Below are positions 44,000 to 52,002 of a DNA stretch of 64,000 bases, one piece after another. Where the stretch lies: the NCBI RefSeq assembly GCF_000473205.1, contig NZ_KI421507.1:2896957-2960956 (forward strand), written 5' to 3'. Within the stretch, counting starts at the first letter, position 1, and each line of letters opens with the position of its first letter. The notes under the pieces are model-generated. The model was not told the DNA's origin, did not search any database, and was given only the letters and a program-made list of their open reading frames with translations. This DNA is from Pseudophaeobacter arcticus DSM 23566 (GTDB lineage: Bacteria; Pseudomonadota; Alphaproteobacteria; Rhodobacterales; Rhodobacteraceae). The position numbers and the translations under genes were made by a program.

Positions 44000-45665
44000 T
44001 AACACCATGACCAAAGAGATAGCATCACAGTTCGATTTGAAGGCCACGCTCCGTGCTGCTTTTGAGATGCAGGGCAACAAGGAAGTTATTGCGATTTGGT
44101 CACGCAAGGGACAACGTGACGCCTATACATCTGCCGAGCTTGCGGGCATGGCCGAAACGATTGCATTGGAGCTAAGAGCCTGGCTTGGAGAGGGCTCGCA
44201 TACCCTGGTGCTCGCTTTGCCGATGGGGATAGAATTCATAGGCGTTATGTTGGGGGCCTTTTGGGCCGACATAACGATTGTTCCTGTGCCTTTGCCCAGA
44301 ATGGGCGCACAGTCAGACCGTTTTCAGCAAATCGTCAAGGACAGTCAGGCAAGTGCAATTCTGTGCTTGCCCAGGCACGTGGAACTTCTCAACTCTGTAT
44401 TGCGCGCGGGGTCGGCGCAGCCATGCCAGGTTGTCCCATTGCCGTTGTCTTCCAGCACCTGTGCCCCTGTGCTTTTCAGTCGAGACACTACCCCGAGCGC
44501 CCCGTCCCTAATTCAATATACCTCTGGCTCCACCCGTGCCCCCAAAGGGGTAAGGGTTCTCGGAGGCAATATTGTCGCGAATTCCAATCTTGTCCAACGG
44601 AGTTGGGGACTCAACCAAAACGCACGTGTTGTGAACTGGCTGCCTCATTATCACGACATGGGGCTAATGGGCGGCATTTTGTACCCACTCCTGGCGGGCG
44701 GTTTTTCCGCGCAGATTGATCCTTTGGACTTTATCCGTCGTCCTTCCTTCTGGTTAGAGGTCATCGATGCAGAGCGTGCAAATTTCAGCGGTGGTGCCAC
44801 ATTTGGATATTCTGAAGTGCTGCGGCGTGTGCCAGCAGAAAAGACACGGCAGTTAGACCTGTCATGCTGGACAAATGCTTATTGTGGCGCGGAACCGGTG
44901 CCGGCAAATTTGCTGCCGACATTCCACGCACATTTAGCTGCAACGGGATTTCCACGTGACGCGCTCTTTGCTTGCTATGGGATGGCGGAAATGACGCTGT
45001 TCGCTGCAGGCATTCGCGGGGATGCAGAACATCATGCAAAAGTTGCGCCCTGCCATCTGACCCCAGAGCTCGCTCAGATGTGTGCCATAGTGGACCCCGT
45101 GAGTGGTGCCCGTTTGGCTGACGGTCAGGAAGGTGAAATTTGGTTGCGTGGCCCATCGCGCGCAGAAGGGTATTTAAACCAGCCCAATGAGACCGGAACG
45201 ACGTTTGGCCAGAGCCTTGACGGCCAAGCAGACTGGCTTCGCACCGGTGATATTGGCTATAAAACAGGAGAGGCCCTATTTGTCATAGGGCGGATCAAAG
45301 ACATTGTGATCTGCAATGGTCGTAATATCGCAGCGCCCGAGATAGAGTGGCACGCGTGCCAACAGCATGAAGCACTAAATGCGATGTCTGCGGCCGCCTT
45401 TGCACCTGATCCCAATCAATCAGGAGATGCTGTTTTGATCGCAGAGCTACACACTAAAAACCTGGCAAGCCAAGAACGAGAGCACATATGCCAAAACATT
45501 CGGAAGACTCTGCAGGGGGAGATGGGCCTCAACATGGTGGACATAATCCTGGTTCCCAGAGGCCGACTTGAACGGACCAGCAGCGGAAAAATTCGCCGCA
45601 GTTCAGTCGCCGCAGCATGGCGGGCAGATTGTTCGAGTTACACGCCCACCGACGAAGAGGTTTGA
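43986..45665 (+). CDS. Fatty-acyl-AMP ligase (FAAL-type adenylate enzyme)
   Basis: A 559-residue adenylating enzyme. The phosphate loop is LIQYTSGSTRAPKGVRV (about 177-193). The FAAL hallmark NWLPHYHDMGLMGGILYPLL lies near 218-237. Later motifs are YCGAEPVPANL, ACYGMAEMTLFAAG, WLRTGDIGY and a C-terminal RTSSGKIRRS. FAALs activate free fatty acids as acyl-AMP and load them on carrier proteins without CoA. The stand-alone ACP three genes later is the likely acceptor. An in-frame ATG at 44007 is an alternative start. The gene ends two bases before the GTG of the twin P450. Confidence 0.9.
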   Translation: MTENNNTMTKEIASQFDLKATLRAAFEMQGNKEVIAIWSRKGQRDAYTSAELAGMAETIALELRAWLGEGSHTLVLALPMGIEFIGVMLGAFWADITIVPVPLPRMGAQSDRFQQIVKDSQASAILCLPRHVELLNSVLRAGSAQPCQVVPLPLSSSTCAPVLFSRDTTPSAPSLIQYTSGSTRAPKGVRVLGGNIVANSNLVQRSWGLNQNARVVNWLPHYHDMGLMGGILYPLLAGGFSAQIDPLDFIRRPSFWLEVIDAERANFSGGATFGYSEVLRRVPAEKTRQLDLSCWTNAYCGAEPVPANLLPTFHAHLAATGFPRDALFACYGMAEMTLFAAGIRGDAEHHAKVAPCHLTPELAQMCAIVDPVSGARLADGQEGEIWLRGPSRAEGYLNQPNETGTTFGQSLDGQADWLRTGDIGYKTGEALFVIGRIKDIVICNGRNIAAPEIEWHACQQHEALNAMSAAAFAPDPNQSGDAVLIAELHTKNLASQEREHICQNIRKTLQGEMGLNMVDIILVPRGRLERTSSGKIRRSSVAAAWRADCSSYTPTDEEV

Positions 45666-45667
45666 AC

Positions 45668-47833
45668 GTGGAAACGGATATCAAGTCGGCGTTTCACACC
45701 GCTGGTGAAATCATTGGAGATCCCCAAATGGTTTCCGAAATCCTCAGAAGCACTGACTTTCAGGTGCCTCAGATTGAGGCGCACATCATCGCTCTGCAGG
45801 AACAAAGTGGAATTTCATTTGCCAACATCCTACAACTCACAAGATCAACGGCGGTGTTTCAAAAAAATCCGGCGCACCTTGCAACACGTCGTGCCATTGC
45901 CCCGTTTTTCACGGCCAAGGCGGTCAAGATCTGGACGCCAACAATCGATGCTGCGGTCGAAAAGGCCATCGGACATCTGCTCACCGTCAAAGACCCCGAC
46001 CTGGTCACAGATTTTTGTGACCCCCTGTTTATCACTGTTTTTGGTCAGATTATCGGTCTTAAGATGGCCAACCTCAACCGACTGAGCGCGGTGATCAAAT
46101 CAATCGGCAGGCTGTCTCAGCCGATGCTTTCGATAAAGGTGCTGAAGCAGATCGAAGCCGAAATACAAGAGATCGATACATATCTTCCCAAAGCGCCCTC
46201 ACTCCGCTCCGCAACTCTTCTCTCATTCCTCCAGACGGCTCAGCTAAACGAAAACCCCGTGCTGGACCCGCGCGACACCTCGATTTGGCTGCTCGTGGCA
46301 GGGTACACTGCTTCGCAAACCTTGGGATTTATCCTGAGCGACCTTCTGCAGCGAGAGAAGGGCGTATGGATGGAACTTGCGAAGAAAGGTCTGCCCGCCG
46401 AGGTGCTTGAGGATCTTATCGCGCGTCTTCCATCTACGCGAACATTGGTGCGAACGGCCAATGCTTCCGTGCAGGTGTCTGGATGCCCGTTCCACCAAGG
46501 CGACATTGCAGTTATGGATGTCATCAAGGCAAATGAACAACTGAGAACAACATCTGCCAACGGCAATGCCCATCTGTCCTTCGGCAAAGGTGCTCATAAA
46601 TGCCCAGGCGCCGAAGTTTCAAGACTGCTGCTGACCCGAACACTCCCGGCGATGGCACGTGCGCTTCCATACCTCACTTTGCATCGCGAACAGGTTCGGT
46701 TTGAAGTTAGACCTATGGTTCAATTCCCGACCCATTTGCCTGTGACGCTGACCAATCAATCGGAAAGACAAAGCGCTCGGCTGATCGAGGTCAGATCGTT
46801 TGAGGAGGCACGGCAGGTTGTCAACGATGACAAAAACTGGGGGCCGCCGGAACTAGAGCCCCATCTGCGTGCATTGGCAGATCGCTCAGGGCGAAATATG
46901 GATACCGCCTTGCAAATCGCGCGTAATGCCATGTTTTTCATGTCCGGCCCCCGCCATGCCGAAATCCGACGTGCTGTGGCGCAATCGCTTGGCGGCAACC
47001 GCATCGGCTTGTGGGATGATCTCATCGCGCAACAGGTATCGGCGGCTTTGGATCACTTGGAAAGTAAGGCTGATCCTGACCTGATCACTCATTTCGCAGA
47101 TCCCATTTTCCGCAACATCATGAAGCCGGTACTGGGGGTCCATTCCAGTGACCACACCCAATTCGATGCGCTGGCTCCTGTGCTCCAGGATGTTCTGGAA
47201 CCCTGGTTGAGATTGCGAGAACTAGAGCGCCTTCAACTGAAGTTTGAGGAAATTCTCAACTTGATGCGGCCTCCGGACGAGGCCACCCTATCGGCACCCT
47301 CCATTTTGAGCCAGCTTCTGTCAGCAGATTTGCCATCGTTCACGGAGGCCGATCTAAAAGCGTTGATTCTGGTCCTGTACGGGGCAAGTTTCAACCTGTC
47401 ACACACGATCGGAAACGTCCTACATCATGTCATTTTATTGGGCGCCGATGCCCGAAAATCTGCGGCGGATGCGGCCTGGGTTGATCAGCACCTGGAAGAG
47501 TTGATCGCAATTTGTGGTTCACCAAAGTACATCTATCGCATGGCCAGAACTGCGCAAACTCTGGGTCAGATATCGGTCAACGAGGGTGAAACTCTGCGCC
47601 TTCAATTACCGGTCCTCAACAGGGGACAAAGGGCTGGAAACCTTGCCTTTGGGCATGGGTTGCACCGCTGTGTTGGCGCCGCTCTAACCAAAAAGATACT
47701 GCGTGTCGCAATCCCTAAGTTTTTCGACCGTTTTCCAGCTGCGCGTCTTGAACCTTCGGGGGTCGTCACATATCCAATGTCGCAAACCCTTGCGTACTCC
47801 CATCTATTTTGCACTTTGCAGCCAACTGGTTGA
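45668..47833 (+). CDS. Twin cytochrome P450: two fused P450 domains in one chain
   Basis: About 721 residues made of two P450-like halves. Half one (about 1-365) has the C-helix HLATRRAIAPFFT, an I-helix-like WLLVAGYTASQTLG and the heme loop HLSFGKGAHKCPGAEV with Cys312. Half two (about 366-721) has MSGPRHAEIRRAVAQSL, the I-helix-like VLYGASFNLSHT and the heme loop LAFGHGLHRCVGAAL with Cys668. The K-helix ExxR motifs look degenerate in both halves (LEDLIARLPS and LEELIAICGS). GTG at 45668 follows GACGAAGAGG; the ATG at 45617 would overlap the FAAL gene by 49 bases. No redox partner is encoded nearby. Confidence 0.85.
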   Translation: METDIKSAFHTAGEIIGDPQMVSEILRSTDFQVPQIEAHIIALQEQSGISFANILQLTRSTAVFQKNPAHLATRRAIAPFFTAKAVKIWTPTIDAAVEKAIGHLLTVKDPDLVTDFCDPLFITVFGQIIGLKMANLNRLSAVIKSIGRLSQPMLSIKVLKQIEAEIQEIDTYLPKAPSLRSATLLSFLQTAQLNENPVLDPRDTSIWLLVAGYTASQTLGFILSDLLQREKGVWMELAKKGLPAEVLEDLIARLPSTRTLVRTANASVQVSGCPFHQGDIAVMDVIKANEQLRTTSANGNAHLSFGKGAHKCPGAEVSRLLLTRTLPAMARALPYLTLHREQVRFEVRPMVQFPTHLPVTLTNQSERQSARLIEVRSFEEARQVVNDDKNWGPPELEPHLRALADRSGRNMDTALQIARNAMFFMSGPRHAEIRRAVAQSLGGNRIGLWDDLIAQQVSAALDHLESKADPDLITHFADPIFRNIMKPVLGVHSSDHTQFDALAPVLQDVLEPWLRLRELERLQLKFEEILNLMRPPDEATLSAPSILSQLLSADLPSFTEADLKALILVLYGASFNLSHTIGNVLHHVILLGADARKSAADAAWVDQHLEELIAICGSPKYIYRMARTAQTLGQISVNEGETLRLQLPVLNRGQRAGNLAFGHGLHRCVGAALTKKILRVAIPKFFDRFPAARLEPSGVVTYPMSQTLAYSHLFCTLQPTG

Positions 47834-47843
47834 GAGGAAAACT

Positions 47844-48101
47844 ATGTCAGGATTAACCTTGGACACCACAGTGATGTCGTTTTTGATCGCAAAAATTGCG
47901 GGGGTTACAAAACAGGATGCTGCCTCAATCTCTGGCGAAGCGAACCTGGTCGACCTAGGGCTGCAGTCCATTGACGCGGTGATTTTGTCTGGTGATATCG
48001 AAGATGAGTTCGAGATCGAATTGGATCCGGCCACAATTTTTGAACACGAGACGCTGAACAGCTTTGCCTTGGAGATTTCACGCCGCCGCGATCTGCCATG
48101 A
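47844..48101 (+). CDS. Stand-alone acyl carrier protein
   Basis: An 85-residue acidic four-helix carrier. The phosphopantetheine site is DLGLQSIDAVILSGDIEDEF with Ser42. The third-helix pattern DPATIFEHETLNSFAL is also ACP-like. The ATG at 47844 follows GAGAGGAAA; the longer open frame lies inside the P450 gene and is a shadow. It likely carries the fatty acyl chain activated by the FAAL while the P450 and other enzymes modify it. It overlaps the carbamoyltransferase gene by four bases. Confidence 0.93.
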   Translation: MSGLTLDTTVMSFLIAKIAGVTKQDAASISGEANLVDLGLQSIDAVILSGDIEDEFEIELDPATIFEHETLNSFALEISRRRDLP

Positions 48102-49795
48102 GGACCTTCTATCTGGGCCTCTCCACGACAGGGCACGATCCCAGCCTCGCATTGGTTGATCACGCCGGGCGCGTCGTGTTTGCAGAAGCAACAGAGCGCT
48201 TTGTAAAAGATAAGCGCGCTTGGGGGTTGGCCCCTGACAACCTGAATCATTTAGCATCAGCTTTGCATCACGCAGGTGTTGGTCCTGATGATAAAATCAA
48301 TGTGGCAACAACCTGGTCCTCCAGCAAAGAGGCGACCGGGACAAAAGTGCACGATGCCCTGCTGCCCGCAAGTGACACCCTGTGGATGCTGCACATGCAG
48401 GCGAGTCTGCAACAAAGCGCGGGCGCATCTTTGCTGCGGCTTGGATATGCGACAGAAAAGCCCCAGGTTCAGCGGTTCGATCACCATCTATGCCATGCAG
48501 TCACCGCCTGTTCGTTTGCCCCGGTGTCAGATGCGGCTTGTCTGGTGATCGATGGCGAAGGCGATGTGGGGGCAGTATCTTCGTTTACCTTGCGAGACCG
48601 CACCCTGAAACGCGCCTGGCGATCCTGGGGACCAGGCAGTTTGGGAACCTTTTATGGATGGCTCACGGGTCTTTGCGGCTTTGATTGGCGCAAAGGTGAA
48701 GAATGGAAAGTGATGGGGCTTGCCGCCTTTGGTGAAGTTGATCCAGACCTTGTCGAAACACTGTCACAGCTTCTTACTGTGGATCGCGGTCGATTGAGGT
48801 TTGCCGATTCCAAGCAAACTGCGCAGATTCAAAAGGTGATGGTCCAACATACACGCAAACCGGGATCGCCAATTCTACAAGCAGCAAATCTAGCGGCAAC
48901 CGGACAGGCATGTTTTGCCAAATTTGCGGATCAAATCCTGGCTTCTGCCGAAAACGATACAACCGGGAACTTGATACTCTCTGGCGGCTGCGCTCTCAAT
49001 TCCTCGTACAACGGGACGATCGTGGACAGGACTGGATTTGACCAAGTCTTTGTTCCCCCCTGCCCGGCAGATGACGGAAACGCCATTGGCGCGGCTCTTT
49101 TGGCCTGGATGTACGATACAAATACCGCCGAAATACCCTTCAATGGAGGCAGCCCCTTCTTAGGAAGCAGCGCCAGCCCAAAAACGCTCGCGGCCTGCCG
49201 TGCAGCAGCTGCGCAGGGGCTGAACGTCACCGAGTTAAACGGGCAGTCGGCTGGAATTGTGGCCGCTGAGCTGGCCAAGGGACATGTTTTGGGAGTCATG
49301 AGGGGACAATCCGAATTTGGCCCGCGCGCCCTGGGTAACAGATCAATTCTTGCCGATCCACGCAGCCCCGAAATGAAAGACCAAATAAATGCGCGCGTGA
49401 AGGGGCGCGAAGCATACAGGCCTTTTGCGCCTGTTGTCTTCGAATCTGAACTCGCCAATTGGTTTGAACAGCCACAGCCCTCTCCCTATATGGCAAAAAC
49501 GCTCCCTTTCAAGAAACAGGTTACAGATCGCATACCGGCTGTTGTGCATGAAGACGGCACTGGTCGGGTCCAAAGTGTCACGCCCACCATGTACCCGTGG
49601 ATGTCAGATGTGCTGCAAACCTTTGGGCGCCTCACCGATGTACCCGTTCTGCTCAACACGAGCTTCAATATTATGGGCAAGCCAATCGTACACGATGTTG
49701 AAGATGCCATAGGGGCGCTGATGACCACCGGGCTGGATGGCGTCGTTTTTGACGAGTTTTTGATTGGGAAAAAAAATATATGTCCGCCGAGTTGA
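48098..49795 (+). CDS. NodU/TobZ-family O-carbamoyltransferase
   Basis: A 565-residue enzyme that in characterised relatives makes carbamoyl-AMP from carbamoyl phosphate and ATP and transfers the carbamoyl group to a hydroxyl. The N-terminal Kae1-like domain has YLGLSTTGHDPSLALV, HHLCHAVTACSF and VIDGEGDVG. SGGCALNSSYNG and the C-terminal YrdC-like part FGPRALGNRSILADPR and VPVLLNTSFNIMGKPIV are intact. In this operon its acceptor could be a hydroxyl put on the acyl chain by the P450. It overlaps both neighbours (4 and 16 bases). Confidence 0.93.
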   Translation: MRTFYLGLSTTGHDPSLALVDHAGRVVFAEATERFVKDKRAWGLAPDNLNHLASALHHAGVGPDDKINVATTWSSSKEATGTKVHDALLPASDTLWMLHMQASLQQSAGASLLRLGYATEKPQVQRFDHHLCHAVTACSFAPVSDAACLVIDGEGDVGAVSSFTLRDRTLKRAWRSWGPGSLGTFYGWLTGLCGFDWRKGEEWKVMGLAAFGEVDPDLVETLSQLLTVDRGRLRFADSKQTAQIQKVMVQHTRKPGSPILQAANLAATGQACFAKFADQILASAENDTTGNLILSGGCALNSSYNGTIVDRTGFDQVFVPPCPADDGNAIGAALLAWMYDTNTAEIPFNGGSPFLGSSASPKTLAACRAAAAQGLNVTELNGQSAGIVAAELAKGHVLGVMRGQSEFGPRALGNRSILADPRSPEMKDQINARVKGREAYRPFAPVVFESELANWFEQPQPSPYMAKTLPFKKQVTDRIPAVVHEDGTGRVQSVTPTMYPWMSDVLQTFGRLTDVPVLLNTSFNIMGKPIVHDVEDAIGALMTTGLDGVVFDEFLIGKKNICPPS

Positions 49796-50790
49796 CTGCA
49801 AACAGCGCCTTGGTTCCGCTAGAACGCAAAGTAAAATTGCTCAAGAATTTCATGTCTTCATGTGCCGGACAGGCGGTAGATGAAAACGGGTTGATACGTA
49901 TCCTGAATGCGACAGGGTCCAAACCACCTTTGATCTGGTCATTCAACGCGCTGAGTGAATTTCCCGCACTGGCCATTGCGCTTGGCTCTGACCAGCCTGT
50001 TATTGGCATCAGATCTCTTAACGCGGTGGTGGACTATACACGAAAATTGATTCAGGAAGATACGGAAATTGCCGCGTATTACGCCAAACTTCTACAAGAG
50101 CACTTTGATTTAACCACATTTTGGATAGGCGGAAACTGTCAGGGTGCTGCTGTGGCTGCTGAGCTCGCTTCACACCTATCTTTACAAGGGAAGCACGCCC
50201 TGGGTTTGTTTCAAATGGAATGGCAAAATTCAACGCCCTGGCCTGGACCCTGCCATTTTTTGTTTGGTGCGGAAAGTGTGGAATACAACCCATTATTGGC
50301 GGGCAAAGACCCTTGGCCACTGTGGCGTAAAACATACCAAGAGGTTTCCTGTGACTTCTTGCCTGGTACTCATGGGCTGTATTTCACCCCAGAAAACCTA
50401 CCCGACCTCACCTCCAAGCTACAACGCTATATGTACCAAAAACCATCCGTGCACCAAATCCCGAAGGATTTAGGCCAAGGTACTGATTTGCATTGGCTGC
50501 CACCCACCGAAATTGAAACCAACGCACCAATACATTTAGAAGCACAAACGGACGTACCCAGTAGTTCAGAACTTGAAGTCCTCTCTTTGTGGGTGCCACA
50601 CACGCCGGGTCAGATCATCAAAACGGAAACCTGCAGCATTGCGCAGCACGACGACGTCTTGCAGATATTACTCCACGCGCCATCGGATGTTGGCCAATGG
50701 TCCCTACAGATTTTTCGGTGCAATGACCAAAACGGACCCCTGTTTTGGAAAAAGGATGTGGGTCAATCATGGACCATCCAAATTTGTTGA
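49780..50790 (+). CDS. Thioesterase-like alpha/beta hydrolase with Cys nucleophile
   Basis: A 336-residue protein, the last gene of the island operon. Residues about 30-225 follow the type I/II thioesterase fold of PKS/NRPS systems. The nucleophile elbow reads IGGNCQGAAVAAELAS with Cys120 in place of Ser, and LPGTHGLYFTPENLPDLTSKL supplies the catalytic His198. The last 110 residues are a beta-rich extension with no family I recognise. It may release or cyclise the ACP-bound product. Cys nucleophiles in such domains are known from beta-lactone-forming thioesterases; applying that here is inference. Confidence 0.75.
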   Translation: MSAELTANSALVPLERKVKLLKNFMSSCAGQAVDENGLIRILNATGSKPPLIWSFNALSEFPALAIALGSDQPVIGIRSLNAVVDYTRKLIQEDTEIAAYYAKLLQEHFDLTTFWIGGNCQGAAVAAELASHLSLQGKHALGLFQMEWQNSTPWPGPCHFLFGAESVEYNPLLAGKDPWPLWRKTYQEVSCDFLPGTHGLYFTPENLPDLTSKLQRYMYQKPSVHQIPKDLGQGTDLHWLPPTEIETNAPIHLEAQTDVPSSSELEVLSLWVPHTPGQIIKTETCSIAQHDDVLQILLHAPSDVGQWSLQIFRCNDQNGPLFWKKDVGQSWTIQIC

Positions 50791-50970
50791 CCCACTTGTC
50801 TGTGTTGCACAGATAGACGGAGGGGCTTCACTCTATGAATCCGGCGTGACCCCTGAAGCTATGAAACGGTTTTAGTCTTTGTCAGCCCGCTCGGCTCCGG
50901 AAACGGGTATCTTCTGGCCGGGTGGCAAGGGCTGCATGTTTCAGCCACCCAACATATGTGTAGACTCATC

Positions 50971-51001
50971 TTGACTTAGAGCGCGCTCAAACCCCTATGG
51001 T
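50971..51001 (+). promoter_or_regulatory. MerR-type promoter with 19-bp spacer
   Basis: TTGACT (50971-50976) and TATGGT (50996-51001) are separated by 19 bp, with the perfect palindrome gagcgcgctc in the spacer. Long spacers with a dyad are the hallmark of MerR-controlled promoters. It lies 30 bp upstream of the MerR gene. Confidence 0.7.
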
Positions 51002-51031
51002 CAAATGCGTCTTGATGAGAAAAGGGGCCGC

Positions 51032-51457
51032 ATGAAAATTGGTGAACTCGCGAAACGCACGGGGGTAACGGCCCATACGATCCGCTATTATGAACGGATT
51101 GGGCTCCTTCCATTTGCGGATCGCGATGCAGGTGGGCAACGCGACTATGACGAATCGATCCTCGTTTGGATTGAATTTCTCAAGCGTTTGAAAACAACCG
51201 GCATGCCGATCCGTGAAATGCTCCGCTATGCTGGACTGCGCGCACAGGGTGATCACACCGGCCCCGAGCGACGCGCCCTGTTGGCGGCGCACCGCGACAG
51301 GGTGCGCGCGCATCTGGCCAATTTACAGGCCTCTCTTCTCGTCCTCGACACCAAGATCGACAGCTATGTCGAAACTGAGAAAAGGACGCATTCCCATGAC
51401 GATACAAGAAAACCCATCAACAGAAAGCCGACTCGAGCGAGGCCGGCGCGCACTTGA
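51032..51457 (+). CDS. MerR-family transcriptional regulator
   Basis: A 141-residue regulator. The N-terminal winged helix is KIGELAKRTGVTAHTIRYYERIGLLP, followed by RDYDESILVWIEFLKRLKTTGMPIREM. A dimerisation helix lies at about 80-120. The ATG at 51032 follows AAAGGGGC. The last 20 residues are read from sequence shared with the start of the next gene (62-base overlap). No Cys cluster for metals is evident, so it probably senses an organic or redox signal. It likely controls itself and the CMD-like gene. Confidence 0.9.
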   Translation: MKIGELAKRTGVTAHTIRYYERIGLLPFADRDAGGQRDYDESILVWIEFLKRLKTTGMPIREMLRYAGLRAQGDHTGPERRALLAAHRDRVRAHLANLQASLLVLDTKIDSYVETEKRTHSHDDTRKPINRKPTRARPART

Positions 51458-51815
51458 CGCCATCGACGGGCAAGCCGGGCGAAACGTGATCGACGCATTG
51501 GCCGGGGTTGCTCCGGATTTTGCCAACTATCTTTTTGAGTTCCCCTTTGGCGATATCTATTCCCGCCCCGGGTTATCGCTGCGAGATCGCGAAATAGCGA
51601 CTATTGCGGCTCTGGCCGCTATGGGCACTGCGCAGCCGCAGCTCAAGGTGCATATCGAGGCCGGGCTGAACGTGGGGCTCTCCCAGGAGGAAATCACCGA
51701 AATCCTGATGCAAATGGCTGTCTATGCGGGCTTTCCTGCGGCGCTGAACGGGCTCTTTGTTGCAAAGGACGTTTATACCGCTCGTGCGTCCGAATTTGCG
51801 GAAGAACAGACATGA
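51396..51815 (+). CDS. Carboxymuconolactone decarboxylase-family protein
   Basis: A 139-residue AhpD/CMD-fold protein. The core reads LSLRDREIATIAALAAMGTAQPQLKVHIEAGLNVGLSQEEITEIL with the conserved His, but it has no CxxC pair, so it is not a classical AhpD peroxidase. The ATG at 51396 follows AAAGGACG. It overlaps the MerR gene and ends before a terminator. The function may be detoxification of a lactone or quinone; this is inferred only. Confidence 0.88.
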   Translation: MTIQENPSTESRLERGRRALDAIDGQAGRNVIDALAGVAPDFANYLFEFPFGDIYSRPGLSLRDREIATIAALAAMGTAQPQLKVHIEAGLNVGLSQEEITEILMQMAVYAGFPAALNGLFVAKDVYTARASEFAEEQT

Positions 51816-51908
51816 AGCCGACAGGCCGCATGATTGTTGCTCCCCCCGGACGTCATCCTGCAGACCAGTGGCGCGGCTGCCAACGGCGGCGCGGCTGAAC
51901 ACCCTGTT

Positions 51909-51945
51909 TAAGGGGGGGGGCACGACAGTCCCCCCTTACCTTTTT
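51909..51945 (+). terminator. Rho-independent terminator after the CMD-family gene
   Basis: A 9-bp stem taagggggg/ccccccтta-type arms at 51909-51917 and 51930-51938, ending with a T tract at 51941-51945. It insulates the MerR/CMD unit from the nos operon. Confidence 0.8.
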
Positions 51946-51954
51946 GCGCCAATA

Positions 51955-51968
51955 TTGTTCCAGAACAA
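51955..51968. promoter_or_regulatory. FNR/NnrR-type box upstream of nosC
   Basis: ttgttccagaacaa is a perfect TTGTT-N4-AACAA palindrome 34 bp before the nosC start. It fits the TTG-N8-CAA layout bound by FNR, NnrR and DNR regulators. An NnrR-type gene lies at the other end of the nos operon. Confidence 0.8.
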
Positions 51969-52002
51969 ACTTCACGATTTTCGGAGCTCTAATGTGTGCC
52001 AC

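Noticed and set aside
45617..45667. ATG start at 45617 for the twin P450
   Set aside because: It would overlap the FAAL gene by 49 bases and add an Arg/His-rich leader; the GTG at 45668 has a good ribosome site.
40207..52000. Direct-repeat attachment site matching the tRNA-Ser 3' end
   Set aside because: I looked for a second copy of the T-arm/acceptor end on the right side and did not see one; a computed search is needed.
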